Shown: positions 28,801-35,709 of the stretch, one piece after another
How the letters are laid out: each line of letters starts with the position of its first letter
How positions within the stretch are numbered: position 1 is the stretch's first letter
Source of the DNA: Verrucomicrobiales bacterium
GTDB lineage: Bacteria > Verrucomicrobiota > Verrucomicrobiia > Limisphaerales > UBA9464
Assembly: GCA_027488845.1 (NCBI GenBank)
Contig: JAIYBC010000028.1
Span: 98,812 to 162,811 of the forward strand
Direction: 5' to 3'
Length of the DNA stretch: 64,000 nt
Position numbers and translations under genes: made by a program
Notes under the pieces: model-generated
What the model was told of the DNA's origin: nothing
The model's input: the letters and a program-made list of their open reading frames with translations, nothing else
Database searches by the model: none

Positions 28801-28953
28801 CGGGTCGCCGATGCGACGGGCGATCTCCTCGCGGGCGTCGATGGAAGGCAGATCGTCCTCGGACCACGACTCGAAGCCGAGCCAACCGGCGGCGGCCAGG
28901 ATCAGCACGCCCCCCGCAACGAGGAGAAGGCGACGAATGTGGGATGTTCTCAT
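25825..28953 (-). CDS. Membrane-anchored CsgG-like/TPR/propeller protein
   Basis: This 1042-residue protein has an N-terminal membrane helix (about 9-27) and then two CsgG-like segments. The first, at about 62-200, has LLERREVGRILDEIQLGAAG and GRLLQADGFLLG. The second, at about 210-345, has RRVVERELTTLLLEEQRLQQ and ALVAGVEALAAR. A TPR-like region (about 370-560) follows, including DLEAAIAAFRTVLLLDPENAGAKLYL. The last third (about 720-1038) is a propeller with repeats such as LWIATDGAGLVEFDKRT and ELWIGYATKESGGVSRLD, like the sensor propellers of hybrid two-component systems. It has no kinase. It lies 63 bp after the CsgG gene in the sigma-factor operon. I infer an envelope sensor or scaffold; this is not an established family. 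Confidence 0.75.
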   Translation of the reverse strand: MRTSHIRRLLLVAGGVLILAAAGWLGFESWSEDDLPSIDAREEIARRIGDPPLQPASPVRRTGPLRLAVGPLGLGAAGNPGAERDTAALLEARLTGEPGVVLLERREVGRILDEIQLGAAGAVKPAEALRVGRLLQADGFLLGAPYRGRDATNAVVRLVDAETGQLRELSVLPAEADPTEAAETLVGLVRAVVRGETDTRAVTFVGVGGFEDLSVRPRHPGLESELRSHLTAALRIPGRRVVERELTTLLLEEQRLQQAGLVESGSGPSRFQGAFWLVDGRFQSFDADGDRIELSLRLTRVGGEVERTTIRARRGAELDAALVAGVEALAARKPSKPPVVTRKGEVRAQMRLGQERAGLDEPDLIAHRWFWKLRSAAWNDSEATKARRRGDLEAAIAAFRTVLLLDPENAGAKLYLARCLLEPAVDRIPEAIALHQELLGHRVEKTADIAEDSLGFAWLLQGEPERAAEWFRSRLAKARPSRRAWIETEYGMVRGSLSEPTAEPGSQARREREERLAAALAQWRDLALAGKPFHYGGPFSDFLAGRAEGREVGIAHLLEVFPRVASGAGEIRPYLLLRVLRNLERTNTPIQAELVRTLTQLRANPTNVVAPGKFYAELREHLGPSESPGFRDLSLPATEALLAARAAGVPVPLEAAHKVRIGYVLVGAGRIEEAMAWFKDIPEPVVAMDSQGPWGPYPAFVIPENRVRACHRQLGRTMVEKPEFLDLPKAHLVPDRPFVFRPDGDRLWIATCNQLVEHPVGGGTSVTNLLGVPDDLLSTAMEQSVDTLWIATDGAGLVEFDKRTRQVRRRTSEDGLLFDRISALHLSPSGRELWIGYATKESGGVSRLDLGSGRIETFTPELVRSVPDVLPAERRGAPRRPVHALASFGDDRLWVGVDDLGLLELDRTAGSWTNRVQRERFSETAAMAVNPEWIVCGTSPHVVANYRGEPFLSILPRRGGTGFHLGVGEGLPIGSVTAVALDGDRLWIGGPSYLALMDLRTRKILKRSLMNSTFVSQISLQGDDLWVRLNRAIYRFPRRPVP

Positions 28954-29016
28954 CGGAGGTCGGCTTCTTGGCGACAGAGGGAGGGCTCGGGCGGCGGCTT
29001 CCGGTTCCGTGCCGGG

Positions 29017-30003
29017 TCACTTCAACAACGCCGGGAGAATCCGCTGGGCGAGTTCGGCGCCGGCCTCCTGCAGGGCCTTCTTCGCGGCGGTCTGCTCGCC
29101 GACATCCACGGCGACGCTCGTCTGGCGTTCCACGAGCAGGATCCGGCCGGACTTGCGTTCGCGGACCTGGATCTCGACGCGGGCCCTGCAGGAGACGAGT
29201 CCCGCACGACGGAGCCCGACCTCGCTGAAGGCCTCGCCGGTGACCTCGATGTCCGGGGCCTCGGCGGACTTCGTGTCACGCAGGTCGCAGCCGACTTCCT
29301 TGAAGTAGAACGCAAGCTCGGTCTGGGCGGCCGGATCGACGGCGGGCGTTCCGAAATGGACCTCGGGAATCCGGACCGAAACCGACGGACGCGGGCCGTC
29401 CTTGAGCTTCTCCTTCAGCTTGGCCAAGCGGTCGGCCGGGGTTGGGACCTTGGCGACCAGCGAGTCGGCCTTGGACGTGATCGTGGCGCCGACCCGTTTC
29501 GCGAGGTCCTCGGACGGCCCGGTGACCGGGGCGTCGCGGCCCGACTTCACGACCTCGCCGTAGACACGGCCGGTTTCGGTTCCGATGACCTTGGCGACGA
29601 GGAGCAGTTCCTTGCCGGCGTGGAAGGCGCGGCCGGTCACGAGCACCTTGGCGCCGGTGAGGTGGCCGACCTTGGCGGCCGAGGCGGGATCGACCATTCC
29701 CCCGAGCGGGAGCGCCTGCTCGGCGAGGGCCTTGTCCAACTCGGCGCGTTCCACCGTCCAGATCCCCGGGTTTCCGGAGAGGTGGGCGGAGACGAGCAGC
29801 GAGACTTCCTTGCCGAAGTGGCGGCCGAGCTCATCACGGGCCTCGAAGTCGAGTACCGCGACCGTGATCGGCGACTCAGGGGCCTCGGCCCCGAACACGG
29901 GAAACGGGACTGCGGCCCACAGGAAGGAAAGCAGCCCAAGGAGGCGGAGTCCGTTGCAGGAACGCGTTGGACGGGCGGAAGGCCGGAATTCAGGGAGGTT
30001 CAC
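29017..30003 (-). CDS. CsgG-domain exported protein
   Basis: This 328-residue protein has a signal peptide or anchor at about 18-38 (LRLLGLLSFLWAAVPFPVFGA), then a CsgG-like domain beginning ITVAVLDFEARDELG, with VERAELDKALAEQAL, GHLTGAKVLVTGRAF and LLLVAKVIGTETGRVYGE. CsgG forms the curli export pore, but similar domains occur in many unrelated lipoproteins. No lipobox Cys is seen. The C-terminal third (about 210-328) is a separate domain with one strand-rich repeat, PDIEVTGEAFSEVGLRRAG. The GTG start at 30003 overlaps the upstream stop (GTGA), with CCTCC before it on the coding strand not forming a good SD; coupling is likely. Confidence 0.7.
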   Translation of the reverse strand: MNLPEFRPSARPTRSCNGLRLLGLLSFLWAAVPFPVFGAEAPESPITVAVLDFEARDELGRHFGKEVSLLVSAHLSGNPGIWTVERAELDKALAEQALPLGGMVDPASAAKVGHLTGAKVLVTGRAFHAGKELLLVAKVIGTETGRVYGEVVKSGRDAPVTGPSEDLAKRVGATITSKADSLVAKVPTPADRLAKLKEKLKDGPRPSVSVRIPEVHFGTPAVDPAAQTELAFYFKEVGCDLRDTKSAEAPDIEVTGEAFSEVGLRRAGLVSCRARVEIQVRERKSGRILLVERQTSVAVDVGEQTAAKKALQEAGAELAQRILPALLK

Positions 30004-30617
30004 AGGAGGGATTCGAGGTTGAGGGCGGAGAGTCGGAGGGCGGCGCGATCGAAAGGCCAGACGGTGTTCCCGGTGGTCACGAGCACCTCGCCGCGGGCGG
30101 TGCCGAGGACCTCGAGACGCTGGGTGCCGAGTTCGACGGACTGGCCGCTGACGGTCAGGGCCGTGCGGCAGCCGTCCTGGGCGCAGAGCCGGACGACGAT
30201 ACCGGGCGTCTCGGGGAGGTCCGGCCGGTCGGAGAGGATCACCCGGGGACCTTCCGGGCCGAAGGTGACGGCGCGAACCTGATGCGGAAACAGGATCGCG
30301 AACTGGTTCCAGACCTCGCGGTAGGCCTGGAGTTCCACCGTCTCGAAGCCGCCGTCCGCAGGGGATCCATGCGGGTTCCGGAAACCGAGGTGGATTCCCC
30401 ATCCGACGAATGCGAGGGCGAACGCCATGGCGAAGCCCGCCGTGAGCCGTCGGAACGGAATCCATGTGGATCCGTCGGAGTCATGGGCGTCCCGCGCGGA
30501 GTCGGGGGCCGCGTGGAGACGGCGGAGGACCCGTCCGACGAACGCGTCGCTTTGGCCGTCCGTCGGCGACGGTTCCGGAACGGAACGGAGCAGTGAATCC
30601 AAAGGGTCTCGATTCAT
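30000..30617 (-). CDS. Single-pass membrane protein in anti-sigma position
   Basis: The product has 205 residues: an N-terminal cytoplasmic segment of about 55 residues (MNRDPLDSLLRSVPEPSP with FVGRVLRRLHAAPD), one membrane helix at about 58-77 (LTAGFAMAFALAFVGWGIHL), and an extracytoplasmic domain with strands RVILSDRPDLPETPGIVVRL and SVELGTQRLEVLG. This layout and its ATGA overlap with the ECF sigma gene suggest an anti-sigma factor, but the usual zinc-binding HxxxCxxC motif is absent, so the family assignment is inference. The protein ends in LNLESLL and overlaps the CsgG gene's GTG start. Confidence 0.7.
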   Translation of the reverse strand: MNRDPLDSLLRSVPEPSPTDGQSDAFVGRVLRRLHAAPDSARDAHDSDGSTWIPFRRLTAGFAMAFALAFVGWGIHLGFRNPHGSPADGGFETVELQAYREVWNQFAILFPHQVRAVTFGPEGPRVILSDRPDLPETPGIVVRLCAQDGCRTALTVSGQSVELGTQRLEVLGTARGEVLVTTGNTVWPFDRAALRLSALNLESLL

Positions 30618-31219
30618 TGGTGGGGTTCCTTCGTTTCGGCGCTGCGGGGCATGAGGTCGGCGAGCCAGGCGCGGAGCATCCGCCGGCCGCGCCAGACCCG
30701 CCAGGAGACGGTGGTCTCGGCACAGCCAAGCCGCCTTGCGGCCTCGGCGTGACTCAAACCTTCGTACACGGTCAGGACGATGGCCGCACGGAAGTCGGGC
30801 TTCAGGCGCTGCAACGCCTCCACGACGCGACGGTTGCGCTCGGCTTCGAGATCGTCCCCGTCGTCCCCGCCGTGGGCCGGACGCGATTCGGCCTCGTAGG
30901 CGTCGCGGGTCCGCTGGCGGCTCGAGGCCCGTTCCCGCCAGTTGAGGCTGAGATGGAGCGCGATCCGATGCAGCCAGGTGGCGAGCGAGGAATCCCCGCG
31001 GAACGAACGCAGCTGCCGCCACGCCCGCAGGAAGGTCTCCTGGGCCAGGTCGTCGGCGTCATGGATTGAACCGGTCATCCTGTAGGCGAGCGAGTGGATC
31101 CGCCGATGGTGTTCCCGCACGATCCCGGAGAACGCCTCCTCGTCCCCGGCGCGGGCCGCCGCGAGCGTGTCCGTGAGCGGCTCCGGCGGTGCGTTGGGCG
31201 TTGTGGCGTCGGGCGGCAT
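30614..31219 (-). CDS. ECF-type RNA polymerase sigma factor
   Basis: This 201-residue protein has sigma region 2 at about 27-95, with FSGIVREHHRRIHSLAYRM and the core-binding DDLAQETFLRAW, and region 4 at about 130-185, with LKPDFRAAIVLTVYEGLSHAEAA and the recognition helix CAETTVSWRVWRGRRML. The acidic linker between them carries HGGDDGDDLEAE. It is an extracytoplasmic-function sigma factor that would direct RNA polymerase to a small regulon, probably including its own operon. It is the first gene of a four-gene operon and overlaps the next gene by ATGA. A GGAAT lies about 40 bp upstream of the start, but I could not assign a convincing ECF promoter. Confidence 0.92.
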   Translation of the reverse strand: MPPDATTPNAPPEPLTDTLAAARAGDEEAFSGIVREHHRRIHSLAYRMTGSIHDADDLAQETFLRAWRQLRSFRGDSSLATWLHRIALHLSLNWRERASSRQRTRDAYEAESRPAHGGDDGDDLEAERNRRVVEALQRLKPDFRAAIVLTVYEGLSHAEAARRLGCAETTVSWRVWRGRRMLRAWLADLMPRSAETKEPHQ

Positions 31220-31302
31220 TCGGCTTCCGAGGAGATGGGACCGGACCGCCGGGCGATTCCTTGGAGAAAATTCAGGAGGCGAATCCGGGTGGGCGTCGTC
31301 TA

Positions 31303-31340
31303 TGGAGACACGGATGACTCGGATTCCGAGGGATTCCTTG
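31303..31340 (+). repeat. Family A repeat, half copy
   Basis: TGGAGACACGGATGACTCGG followed by ATTCCGAGGGATTCC matches the left part of the family A repeat with few changes. No clear right part was found. It lies in the 270-bp region between the sigma-factor gene and the tRNA gene, where I see no gene. Confidence 0.5.
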
Positions 31341-31489
31341 GGCTGGGGATTCCGCCGCGGGAACCGGCTTGTTCAGATCGGTCCCTTCGTGGGACGCGAG
31401 CTGGCGACCCCGGCTTGGAAAACTGGCGCCCCACCGGGGCGCACAATGACGTCGGTGGGAAACGGACGGAGGGGAAAGAATTCGGGAGG

Positions 31490-31564
31490 TGGTAGCGCGC
31501 ACGGGAATTGAACCCGTCTTTCAGCCTTGAGAGGGCCGTGTCCTAGCCGATAGACGAGCGCGCC
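31490..31564 (-). tRNA. tRNA-Glu (anticodon CTC)
   Basis: On the minus strand the gene starts GGCGCGCTCGTCTATCGGCT and ends with CCCGT-GCGCGCT-ACCA. The acceptor stem pairs all seven positions (one G-U). The anticodon stem CGGCC/GGCTG encloses the loop CTCTCAA, so the anticodon is CTC, reading GAG. The T arm ACGGG-TTCAATT-CCCGT is canonical, and the 3' CCA is encoded. This is the only tRNA seen in the window. It is transcribed away from the copper monooxygenase gene. Confidence 0.95.
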
Positions 31565-31709
31565 GACCGGTTGTGGATGAAAACTCGTCCGCCGCCCGGC
31601 TGTCAAATGGAGAGTGCAGACGCAACCGGTCCACACAAAGGCGGCCAACCGGTCGCTTCTTTCGTTCTCCGGGATTGATGGCGCCGGTGGGGTATCCCAG
31701 TTTGACCCC

Positions 31710-33764
31710 ATGTCGTTGGTCCACACCGTCACGTCCTCACTTCTCCGGAAAGCGAATGTCGCGTCGTCCTCGAGGTCGACGGGAACCCTTCCGGCAATTT
31801 CCGGCTTCCGACGGGTTGCGCTGGCGGTGCTGACGTCGGGCCTGCTTCAGGCCGGATCCTCGGTCGCCGCCGGGACAGAGGCACCCCGGGTCCAAGTCCA
31901 GGCCGTGGTCGACGCCTTCTGCGGTGCGCCCCGGCTGCGGCTGCCGCTGTCCCCGGACCAGGATCAGGCGTCGGTCCTCGAGGCGGCGGATGACCTGTTC
32001 GGCTCCGAGTGGCAGCCGCTGATCCAGTTGGCCCCGGGATCCGGACACCATGACTGGATGGATTCCGAGGCCAGGAGCCGCGCACGGCGGTTCTACCGGA
32101 TGCGTCAGGTTTCACGTCCGCCACTGCTCCAGATGCCGAACTTCCGCCTGACGGACCACCTGGGCGAATCCCACGAACTCTTCCGCGAAGGGGATGCGCG
32201 CGGCGTGGTGCTGGTGGCCACCTCGGCGGCGACTTTGGCCGCGGACTGGTCGGCACTGAGACCCTTGGCCGCAGCCGGCGCGACCAACGGAATGGTCTAT
32301 TGGATGTTGGCCCCGACGGATGCGAGGTCCGCGGTGGCCGCCGCGGCCGCCGCGGCCGGCGTGACGGTGCCGGTGCTCGACGACGACGCCCGGCTCGTGA
32401 CCCGGAGCTACGGGATCACCCGGGCCGGTGAGGCCGTGGCCATCGACTGGGCCACGGCGACGGTCTTCTACCGGGGCGCCGTGGAAGAGGACTGCAATCC
32501 GGGATCGGCCTCGGCGGCCCGCACGACACCCTTGGCGGACGCGGTCACTCGGTTCCTTTCCGACCGGTCACCGGCCGTGGAGTTCGTGCGGTCCACGGGA
32601 CCGGCGCTGGCCTTGGGAACACCGAAGGTCGCCGACTACCGGACCGAGATCGCGCCGTTGCTGCGGGAGAAGTGCCAGACCTGCCATCGTCCGGGCGACA
32701 TCGGCTCCTGGGCGATCACGAACCACGCCTCCGTGGCGGACCGGACGTTTTCCATCCGGGCCAACCTGATGGAGGGCCTGATGCCTCCGTGGCATGCGGA
32801 CCCCTCGCATGGCGCCTTCGAGAACGACATGAACCTGAGCCCGGCGGAACGGGAGACCCTGGTGGGCTGGTTGGATGCCGGCGCGCCGCGGGGCGTGGGG
32901 GCGGATCCGCTTGCGGAGCCCGCGGGCCAGCCGGGCACCTGGCCTTTGGGAACGCCGGACCTCGTGCTGCGGCTTCCGCGCCAGAACATCCCGGCCCGTG
33001 GCGAGGTGCCGTACTCCTATCTGTTCGTCACGAATTCCCTGCCGACCAACCGGTGGATCCGGGCGGCGGCGGTGCGGCCGGGCAACCCGTCGGTGGTGCA
33101 CCATGCGCTGGTCTTCCAGGTGGTGCCCGGGACGCTGTCCCAGATGCTGGCGCAGGTGAACGCGATCCAGGGCGGGCTGGCGGGCTACTTCGCGGCGTTC
33201 GTCCCGGGCATGAAGCAGTCGTTCTATCCGCCGGACACCGGGAAGCTCCTCGCCGGCCGGGGAATCCTCGTCTTCCAGATGCACTACACGCCGAACGGCA
33301 CCGCCACCACGGACGCCTCGGAGATCGGGCTGTACCTGTCCGACCGCGCCCCGGCCTCGGAGCTGAAGACCAGCGCGGCCTACAACACCGCGATCGACAT
33401 CCAGCCCGGCCAGAAGGATTACCGGATCCAAGGCGAGCGGACGTTCGCCACGGCGGTGGACGTGCGGGAGCTGAGTCCGCACATGCATTACCGCGGGAAC
33501 TCCATGCGCTTCGAGGCGGTGCTCCCGGACGGATCGGTGCGGACGCTCCTGAACGTGCCGAAGTACGACTTCGCCTGGCAGGCGCTCTACCGCCTCGCCG
33601 AGCCGGTGCGGCTGCCCGCTGGTTCGCGCCTGAGGATCCAGGGCACCTTCGACAACTCCCGCTGGAATCCCTTCAACCCGAACGCCGCGAGCCGGGTCGG
33701 ATTCGGCGAGCAGACCGACGACGAGATGTTCATCGGCTACGTGAACTACACGGAGGCGAGGTAG
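31710..33764 (+). CDS. Redoxin-like / cytochrome c / copper monooxygenase fusion
   Basis: The product has 684 residues. After a long N-terminus with an export signal (hydrophobic at about 39-53) comes a short module ending RRFYRMRQ (about 85-135). Next is a redoxin-like domain (about 140-265) whose CxxC is replaced (LVATSAATLAADW). A c-type heme site follows as CQTCH at about 322-326. The C-terminal half is a Cu2 ascorbate-dependent monooxygenase-like domain with VVHHALVF at about 464-465, QMHY at about 525 and HMHYRG at about 591-593 as copper ligands. It probably hydroxylates or otherwise oxidises an unknown substrate in the periplasm. ATG 31710 is preferred to GTG 31614. Confidence 0.8.
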   Translation: MSLVHTVTSSLLRKANVASSSRSTGTLPAISGFRRVALAVLTSGLLQAGSSVAAGTEAPRVQVQAVVDAFCGAPRLRLPLSPDQDQASVLEAADDLFGSEWQPLIQLAPGSGHHDWMDSEARSRARRFYRMRQVSRPPLLQMPNFRLTDHLGESHELFREGDARGVVLVATSAATLAADWSALRPLAAAGATNGMVYWMLAPTDARSAVAAAAAAAGVTVPVLDDDARLVTRSYGITRAGEAVAIDWATATVFYRGAVEEDCNPGSASAARTTPLADAVTRFLSDRSPAVEFVRSTGPALALGTPKVADYRTEIAPLLREKCQTCHRPGDIGSWAITNHASVADRTFSIRANLMEGLMPPWHADPSHGAFENDMNLSPAERETLVGWLDAGAPRGVGADPLAEPAGQPGTWPLGTPDLVLRLPRQNIPARGEVPYSYLFVTNSLPTNRWIRAAAVRPGNPSVVHHALVFQVVPGTLSQMLAQVNAIQGGLAGYFAAFVPGMKQSFYPPDTGKLLAGRGILVFQMHYTPNGTATTDASEIGLYLSDRAPASELKTSAAYNTAIDIQPGQKDYRIQGERTFATAVDVRELSPHMHYRGNSMRFEAVLPDGSVRTLLNVPKYDFAWQALYRLAEPVRLPAGSRLRIQGTFDNSRWNPFNPNAASRVGFGEQTDDEMFIGYVNYTEAR

Positions 33765-33794
33765 GACCGTTCCGACCGGACCCGACGAACGACG

Positions 33795-35612
33795 ATGCCC
33801 CTCGTCTCACCCAGCACCCTGGAGCAGATCCGCGCCGCGAACGACATCGTGGACGTGGTCGGTTCGTACATCCCGCTCAAGCGGAACGGCGCGAACTTCG
33901 TGTGCCTCTGTCCGTTCCACCGGGAGAAGTCGCCCAGCTTCAACGTGAACCCGTCGCGCCAGATCTTCCGGTGCTTCGGCTGCGGGAAGGGCGGCGACGT
34001 CTTCTCGTTCGTGAAGGAGTACGAAAGCCTCGACTTCATGGAGGCGGTCCGGCGGCTGGCGGAGCGCGCGCGGATCCCGCTGGAGTTCGACGACAACCCA
34101 GCGGCGCAGGCCCAGCGGTCCATCAAGGACCAGCTGCTGAAGCTGCACGAGGCGATCACGGTCCGCTGGCAGAACTGCCTCGCGACCGAGGCCGCCGGCG
34201 AGGTGGCCCGCGCCTACCTCGCGAAGCGCGGGGTCTCCGAGGACGCCGTGAGGGAGTTCCGCATCGGCGCCGCGCCCGAGTCGTGGGACGACACGGTGAA
34301 CTGGGCCAAGTCGAAGGGCTTCGCCCCGGAGCTGTGCGAGCAGGCCGGCCTGATCCTGAGGCGCGATTCCGGCGGTTGGTACGACCGGTTCCGCGGGCGC
34401 CTGATGTTCCCAATCTGCGACGAACAGGGACGGGTGATCGCCTTCAGCGGCCGCATCCTGCAGGGCGACGAGAAGTCGGCGAAGTACGTGAACTCGCCGG
34501 AGACGCCGATCTTCACCAAGGGCCGCGTCCTCTTCGCCCTGGACAAGGCCAAGCGGGCGATCCTCGACGCGGGCCACGCCGTGGTCGCCGAGGGGCAGCT
34601 CGACACCATCGCGTGCCACGCGGCCGGGATCCGCAACGTGGTCGCGCCGCAGGGGACCGCACTGACCGGGGACCACGCCCGCATCCTAAAGCGCTACGTG
34701 GACGAGGTGGTGTTGTGCTTCGACGGCGACAAGGCGGGACGCAACGCCGCGGTGCGCGCGCTCGACGACCTCCTGTCGTCGGGCCTGGCGATCAAGGTCG
34801 CGTCGATCCCGCCGCCGGACGATCCGGATTCGTTCATCAAGTCGAAGGGCGCGGACGCCTTCCGTACGGTGCTCGGACGCGCGCAGGGCTTCTTCGACTT
34901 CTACCTGCAGCACCTCTGCGCGGAGAACGACACGTCCTCGGACCGCGGCCGGCTGGTGGTCCTGCGTTCGATGGCGGAGGCGACGCGCAAGACCGGCAAC
35001 GCGGTGCTGGTGGACACCTACGCGCAGCGCACGGCCCAACGGCTGGGCGTGGACGTCGGGTCGGTGCGGACGGAGTTCAAGCGCCACGAGTCGGCCCAGA
35101 GGCCGCGTCGGGCGGAACCGGTCCAGAATCCGGACGAACCGCCGGACGACGTCCTGGACGCGGTCCACGCCCCGCCGCCGACACGGCCATCGACCAACGA
35201 GCTGTGGCTGCTGAAGTACATCCTGTTGACGCCCGAACTGCGGGACGCGGCGACGGCCTACCTGGATCCGGACTGGGTGGTGAATCCCGCCGTCCAGCGG
35301 ATCCTCGCGGTGCACTTCCAGACCGGCGGGGACATCCCGGGCCTCCTGGGGCGCTTCGAGGGCGACGGTTTCGCCCAAGGCCTGATCACCGAGGCCGCGA
35401 CCGAGCAGCGCGAGATCCCGGAGCCCGAGCGGGGTCTGCTCGACCTGGTGAGGCGGCTGCGGGACGGCTGGGCGGATCGTCAGATCGCGCTCAACAACGG
35501 CCGCCTAGCGGACCCGGCGCTGCTCGACGAGGAGCGGTTGGCGGTGCTGGACGAGCTGCGTCGCCTGCGGGAGTGGAAACGGACCCCGCTGGAGCCGCTG
35601 GCGGAGGGTTGA
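33795..35612 (+). CDS. dnaG: DNA primase
   Basis: The product has 605 residues. It opens with the CHC2-type zinc domain: FVCLCPFHREKSPSFNVNPS and CFGCGKGGDVFSF at about 36-66. The RNA polymerase core with the Toprim motif follows: VVAEGQLDTIACHAAG at about 255-270 (Glu) and CFDGDKAGRNA at about 308 (DGD). The helicase-interaction end is shorter and poorly conserved, as is common. It synthesises RNA primers for replication. The start is ATG 33795, 30 bp after the monooxygenase fusion gene, which is probably fortuitous. In many bacteria rpoD follows dnaG; here a Calx-beta protein follows instead. Confidence 0.95.
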   Translation: MPLVSPSTLEQIRAANDIVDVVGSYIPLKRNGANFVCLCPFHREKSPSFNVNPSRQIFRCFGCGKGGDVFSFVKEYESLDFMEAVRRLAERARIPLEFDDNPAAQAQRSIKDQLLKLHEAITVRWQNCLATEAAGEVARAYLAKRGVSEDAVREFRIGAAPESWDDTVNWAKSKGFAPELCEQAGLILRRDSGGWYDRFRGRLMFPICDEQGRVIAFSGRILQGDEKSAKYVNSPETPIFTKGRVLFALDKAKRAILDAGHAVVAEGQLDTIACHAAGIRNVVAPQGTALTGDHARILKRYVDEVVLCFDGDKAGRNAAVRALDDLLSSGLAIKVASIPPPDDPDSFIKSKGADAFRTVLGRAQGFFDFYLQHLCAENDTSSDRGRLVVLRSMAEATRKTGNAVLVDTYAQRTAQRLGVDVGSVRTEFKRHESAQRPRRAEPVQNPDEPPDDVLDAVHAPPPTRPSTNELWLLKYILLTPELRDAATAYLDPDWVVNPAVQRILAVHFQTGGDIPGLLGRFEGDGFAQGLITEAATEQREIPEPERGLLDLVRRLRDGWADRQIALNNGRLADPALLDEERLAVLDELRRLREWKRTPLEPLAEG

Positions 35613-35622
35613 AGGGTTGAAG
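35607..35622. repeat. Octamer repeat GGTTGAAG x2 (family C)
   Basis: Two tandem GGTTGAAG units overlap the dnaG stop codon. The same octamer type recurs four times at 37893. Confidence 0.55.
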
Positions 35623-35709
35623 GGGCGGCAACGGACGACGGGGACTCCGTACAATTCCGGAGGCGACAGCGGCAAGAACGGGCATGGGGCTGCTGGAGGT
35701 CCGTCCCGT

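Noticed and set aside
24790..30282. 1830-codon plus-strand open frame
   Set aside because: It is antisense to the CsgG genes and out of frame over the DUF885 gene, with no recognisable motif over 5.5 kb.
31220..31300. ECF-type promoter (GGAAT ... GTCC) upstream of the sigma-factor gene
   Set aside because: A GGAAT is present on the minus strand, but the spacer and -10 do not fit a clear ECF consensus, so I did not annotate it.
32672..35620. 982-codon plus-strand open frame overlapping dnaG
   Set aside because: It is a frame-shifted shadow of the monooxygenase fusion and dnaG genes; both real genes have intact motifs.
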